Positions 8,276 through 10,790 of a DNA stretch of 10,790 nt are shown here, piece after piece. Position 1 is the first letter of the stretch. Each line of letters opens with the position of its first letter. The DNA comes from Betaproteobacteria bacterium (GTDB lineage: Bacteria; Pseudomonadota; Gammaproteobacteria; Burkholderiales; SG8-41). The notes beneath the pieces were generated by a model. The model ran no database searches, had not been told where the DNA came from, and worked only from the letters and a program-made list of their open reading frames with translations. The stretch spans positions 1 through 10,790 of the forward strand of contig JANYDM010000059.1 in the NCBI GenBank assembly GCA_025363575.1, given 5' to 3'. A program made the translations under genes and the position numbers.

Positions 8276-8370
8276 GGAAGGGAATCGCTCCCGGTGGGGC
8301 GGCCGGACTTCAAACCCGGTGAGGGCTGTTAACAGTTCTGTGTGGGTTCGACTCCCACTCTCTTCCGCCA
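8276..8370 (+). tRNA. selC: tRNA-Sec (anticodon UCA)
   Basis: This is a 95-nt gene with encoded CCA, the same length as E. coli selC. The acceptor stem has eight pairs (GGAAGGGA with TCTCTTCC, one G-U), discriminator G8367 and CCA 8368-8370. The D-stem has six pairs (CGCTCC with GGGGCG) around a four-base loop, and the T-arm is GTGGG TTCGACT CCCAC (8342-8358). The 8 plus 5 acceptor/T-stem and long D-stem are specific to bacterial tRNA-Sec. The anticodon loop CTTCAAA holds TCA at 8310-8312. The long variable arm is AGGGCTG 8322-8328 paired with CAGTTCT 8333-8339 through two G-U pairs and a TTAA loop. The last anticodon-stem pair is A8307-C8315, a mismatch where E. coli has A-U. It lies between the flavoprotein and Bug genes on the same strand and ends 40 bases before the Bug start. 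Confidence 0.97.
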
Positions 8371-8394
8371 TTCCATCAGGTGATGATTTTCTTT

Positions 8395-8400
8395 GGAGGA
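8395..8400 (+). promoter_or_regulatory. ribosome binding site deciding the Bug start
   Basis: GGAGGA ends ten bases before ATG 8411. A TTG at 8393 in the same frame overlaps this site and cannot be the start; ATG 8411 also puts the signal peptide at the N-terminus. Confidence 0.75.
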
Positions 8401-8410
8401 CCGCATCATC

Positions 8411-9385
8411 ATGCAACGCGCTTTACCGGCGGCGCTTTCCGTCGCCTGCCTGGCCCTGGCCGGTGCGACCGCCGCAATGGCGCAAACCGGCTATCCCGCG
8501 GGCACTATCCGCGTGGTGTCGCCCTACCCGCCCGGCGGCGGCACCGATATTCTCGCGCGCGTGATCTCGCAAAAGTTAAATGAAAACCTCAAGCAGCCCG
8601 TCATAGTCGAAAACCGCGCGGGTGCCAACGGCACCATAGGCGCCGCGTACGTCGCGAAGTCGCCGCCCGACGGGCTCACGATGCTGATCGTGCCGGCCGG
8701 TTACGCGGCGAACCCCGCGCTCTACAAGAGCCTGCCCTATGATCAATCGCGCGAGCTGGCGGCGGTTTCGCATCTTGCATCCGGACCGCTGGTCCTCGTC
8801 GTGCATCCTTCGCTGCCCGCCAAATCGGTAAAGGAGCTCATCGCGCTGGCCAAAGCGCGGCCGGGCGAAATTAACGTCGGCTCGGCAGGCAACGGATCGC
8901 TGCCGCATTTGTGCGCGGAGCTTTTTAACCTTGCCGGCGGCGTCAAGCTCACGCATATCCCGTACAAGGGCTCGGGCGCCGCCATCATCGATGTGCTCGG
9001 CGGCCAGGTGCCGGTTTACTTCATGAACATCCTGCAAAGCCTGCCGCTCATCAAATCCGGCAAGCTGCGCGCGCTCGGCGTGACCAGCCCGCAGCGCTCT
9101 TCGATTGCGCCCGAACTGCCGGCAATCGCGCAGGACGTCAAAGGTTTCGACATGACCAACTGGTACGGCTTGCTCGTCGCGGGCGGCACGCCGAAAGACA
9201 TCATCGCGAAGCTGCAGCAGGAAGTCGCGCGCGTGCTCAATCTGCCGGAGCTGAAAGAACGTCTCGCCGGCGAAGGCATGACCGTCGTCGCGAGCACACC
9301 GGAGCAGTTCGTCGACTTCCTCGCAAAGGAAACCGCGAAGTACAACCGCATTATCCAGGCCGCCGGTATCAAGAATTCACAATAG
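8411..9385 (+). CDS. Bug/TctC-family substrate-binding protein upstream of the UGSC gene
   Basis: This is a 324-residue periplasmic binding protein of the same family as the minus-strand gene but clearly diverged from it. The signal peptide is residues 1-24, with cleavage expected after ATAAMA before QTGYPAG. Family motifs are VVSPYPPGGGTDILARV, VIVENRAGANGTIGAAYVAK, SPPDGLTML, LPYDQSRELAAVS, VNVG-like NVGSAGNGS, LTHIPYKGSGAAIIDVLGGQVPVYF, and GKLRALGVTS. The ligand is unknown, probably a small carboxylic acid as for characterised Bug proteins. It starts 40 bases after selC and ends ten bases before the UGSC gene, so the two proteins are almost certainly co-expressed. No TctA/TctB membrane genes are seen. 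This protein could capture the compound the UGSC protein acts on, or a precursor, which is an inference from gene order. Confidence 0.93.
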   Translation: MQRALPAALSVACLALAGATAAMAQTGYPAGTIRVVSPYPPGGGTDILARVISQKLNENLKQPVIVENRAGANGTIGAAYVAKSPPDGLTMLIVPAGYAANPALYKSLPYDQSRELAAVSHLASGPLVLVVHPSLPAKSVKELIALAKARPGEINVGSAGNGSLPHLCAELFNLAGGVKLTHIPYKGSGAAIIDVLGGQVPVYFMNILQSLPLIKSGKLRALGVTSPQRSSIAPELPAIAQDVKGFDMTNWYGLLVAGGTPKDIIAKLQQEVARVLNLPELKERLAGEGMTVVASTPEQFVDFLAKETAKYNRIIQAAGIKNSQ

Positions 9386-9395
9386 GAAAATCATC

Positions 9396-10790
9396 ATGGC
9401 AATCAACGAACCGATATACGACGTGCTGTGGCCGCTCTCGCGCAAGGCCGTCAAGCGTACCGCCGCCGCCATGCGCCTGCCCGATCTTAACGACAAAGTG
9501 GTCGCCGAATTATGGGACGTGATCTTCCGCGGCGAGACGATTTATCCGCTCGTGCGCGAATACATCAAGAAACGCTTTCCGCGCGTGAAGTTCGTGACCT
9601 ACGACCAGTTCGGCAACTTTCACGGCGCGCGCGAGCACGAAGTCTCCGCGACCATTCCCGACAAGCTGAAAGCATTCAAGGCCGACGCCGCCATCGTCGG
9701 CATAGGTGCCTGAGGGAGCTGCACGCCCGCCGTGTTGCGGGCAGCAGCGATGGTCGAACGCCTCGGCATTCCGACTGCATCCATCATCGGTTCCGGCTTT
9801 TTGAAGCAGGCTGAAGTCATCAAGAAAGGCCAGGGCGTGCCGCTCGCCATCGGCGTGTATCCCGGCGCGCCCATGGTCGACAGCGAAGCCGAATTAAGAC
9901 GCAAAGTCGAGGAGGAACTCGCGCCCGGCATCCTGCGCGGCCTCACCGGCGAGGCGCCGCCCGATCTCAACACTGAAGTCGAGCCCGCGCCCGGCACCGT
10001 CGTGATGAGCGGCACCTACGACGAAGTGCAGGAGCATTTCTACAAGCAACTGTGGACCGACGGCCTGCCGATCGTGCCGCCGACGCGCGAGCGCGTCGAT
10101 GCGTTCCTGAAATTCACCGATCGCAAAGAAACCGACGTCATCCGCGTGCTGCCGCAGGAAGGCCGCGAAGGCTCGCTGTTGAGCATCGCGATCACCGGCG
10201 TGATGTCAGGCTGCCGCCCCGAATACATGCCGGTGCTGATCGCAGTCATAGATGCGATGAGCGACGCGAAATACCGCATCGAGGATTCCGGCTCGACGCC
10301 GGGCTGGGAGCCGGTCGTTATCGTCAACGGCCCCATCATCAAGGAGCTCGACTTCAATTTCGGCCAGGGCATGATGCGCGTCGGCCGCCAGGCCAACACC
10401 AGCATCGGCCGCTTCGTGCGCATGTATCTGCGCAACATCTGCGGCTTTCGCATACCACCCGGCGCCGGCGACAAGGGCAGCATAGGCCAGAGCTTTCTGG
10501 TGGCGATGGCGGAAGACGAGGACAGCGCGCGCGCGTTCGGCTGGCCGACCTATGGCGAAGACCGCGGTTTCAAGAAAGGCGAAAACGTCGTGACCGTGCA
10601 CAGCGTCGTCGCCATCACGTCGCCGATGTACAGCGGCGGCGACGACGCGAAGACGCATGTGCAGCAGTGGGCGGAAGTCATCGCCGGCAGTTTTACCTAT
10701 TGGGCGCACACCGGCTTCAAAACGGGCTTGTGGAGCCCCTTGATTGTCGCGGGGCCGAGCATCGCCGAAGTAATCGCGAAGGAATGGACC
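9396..10790 (+). CDS. UGSC-family selenoprotein with large C-terminal domain (3' end outside window)
   Basis: AGGAAAA precedes ATG 9396. The frame runs 105 codons to TGA 9711-9713, then stays open to the last base of the window: 465 codons, incomplete. Reading TGA as Sec gives AAIVGIGA-U-GSC-TPAVLRAAAMVERLGIPT, the hallmark of the UGSC family, which is known from environmental selenoproteins and has Cys homologues (CGSC). U106 and C109 form the presumed redox pair. Residues 1-200 are the UGSC domain. From about 207 a second conserved-looking region begins, including LWTDGLPIVPPTRERVDAF, ITGVMSGC (C273), SGSTPGWEPVVIVNGP, and RNICGFRIPPGAGDKGSIGQ (C349); I cannot name its fold or activity. There is no signal peptide, so it is probably cytoplasmic. 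A strong SECIS-like hairpin follows the TGA. Catalytic function is unknown; a redox or nucleophilic role for Sec is likely. A standard gene caller would report only a 105-residue truncated protein. Confidence 0.93.
9711..9748 (+). promoter_or_regulatory. Sec UGA codon and bacterial SECIS hairpin 2
   Basis: After TGA 9711-9713 a two-part stem forms. GCTGC 9718-9722 pairs with GCAGC 9744-9748, then a small internal loop (AC 9723-9724 against A9743), then GCCCGC 9725-9730 paired with GCGGGC 9737-9742. The apical loop is CGTGTT (9731-9736), 17 nt after the UGA. Eleven Watson-Crick pairs, a GU in the loop and this spacing closely match the architecture known for E. coli fdhF. Being GC-rich, some hairpin is expected by chance here, but the two-tier match at the right place is strong. 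Confidence 0.85.

Noticed and set aside
8374..8394. Intrinsic terminator after selC
   Set aside because: The stem CATC/GATG is only four pairs and the following tract is ATTTTCTTT; too weak to call, and the Bug gene starts directly after.

Overview
The window is GC-rich, densely coded DNA, most likely from a proteobacterium and probably a betaproteobacterium. Two Bug/TctC-type periplasmic binding proteins without their membrane partners, typical of Burkholderiales-like genomes, are the main reason. The lineage is an inference. The central content is a nearly complete selenocysteine (Sec) decoding locus: selA, selB and a 95-nt tRNA-Sec with UCA anticodon (selC). It is flanked by two genes whose reading frames are interrupted by a UGA that is best read as Sec. 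No selD (selenophosphate synthase) lies in the window, so it must be elsewhere if the system works.

Layout, left to right. Bases 1-1038 hold the 3' part of mnmA (tRNA 2-thiouridylase). Bases 1169-1945 hold a glutaredoxin-DinB fusion whose redox motif is U-S-S-C, with U encoded by TGA at 1214-1216; a conventional gene caller would lose the first 30 codons and the redox centre. Bases 1980-2083 hold four head-to-tail 27-bp units built from the 3' end of the neighbouring gene. Bases 2060-3031 on the minus strand hold a Bug-family binding protein. A divergent intergenic region follows, then a tightly packed plus-strand run: selA (3224-4648), a SAM-dependent methyltransferase whose start overlaps the selA stop and whose stop overlaps the selB start, selB (5277-7289), a thioredoxin-reductase-like flavoprotein (7302-8204), selC (8276-8370), a second Bug-family protein (8411-9385), and a UGSC-family selenoprotein (9396 to beyond the window end) with U at TGA 9711-9713.

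How the parts fit. SelA converts Ser-tRNA-Sec to Sec-tRNA-Sec using selenophosphate; SelB delivers it to in-frame UGA codons that carry a SECIS hairpin. Both UGA codons here are followed by a hairpin with a GU-containing apical loop 17-22 nt downstream, and both give a U-x-x-C motif. The thioredoxin-reductase-like protein could supply electrons to one or both selenoproteins (inference). The methyltransferase is translationally coupled to both Sec genes but has no known role in this pathway. The Bug protein directly upstream of the UGSC gene suggests an uptake or sensing role connected with the UGSC protein's unknown substrate (inference).
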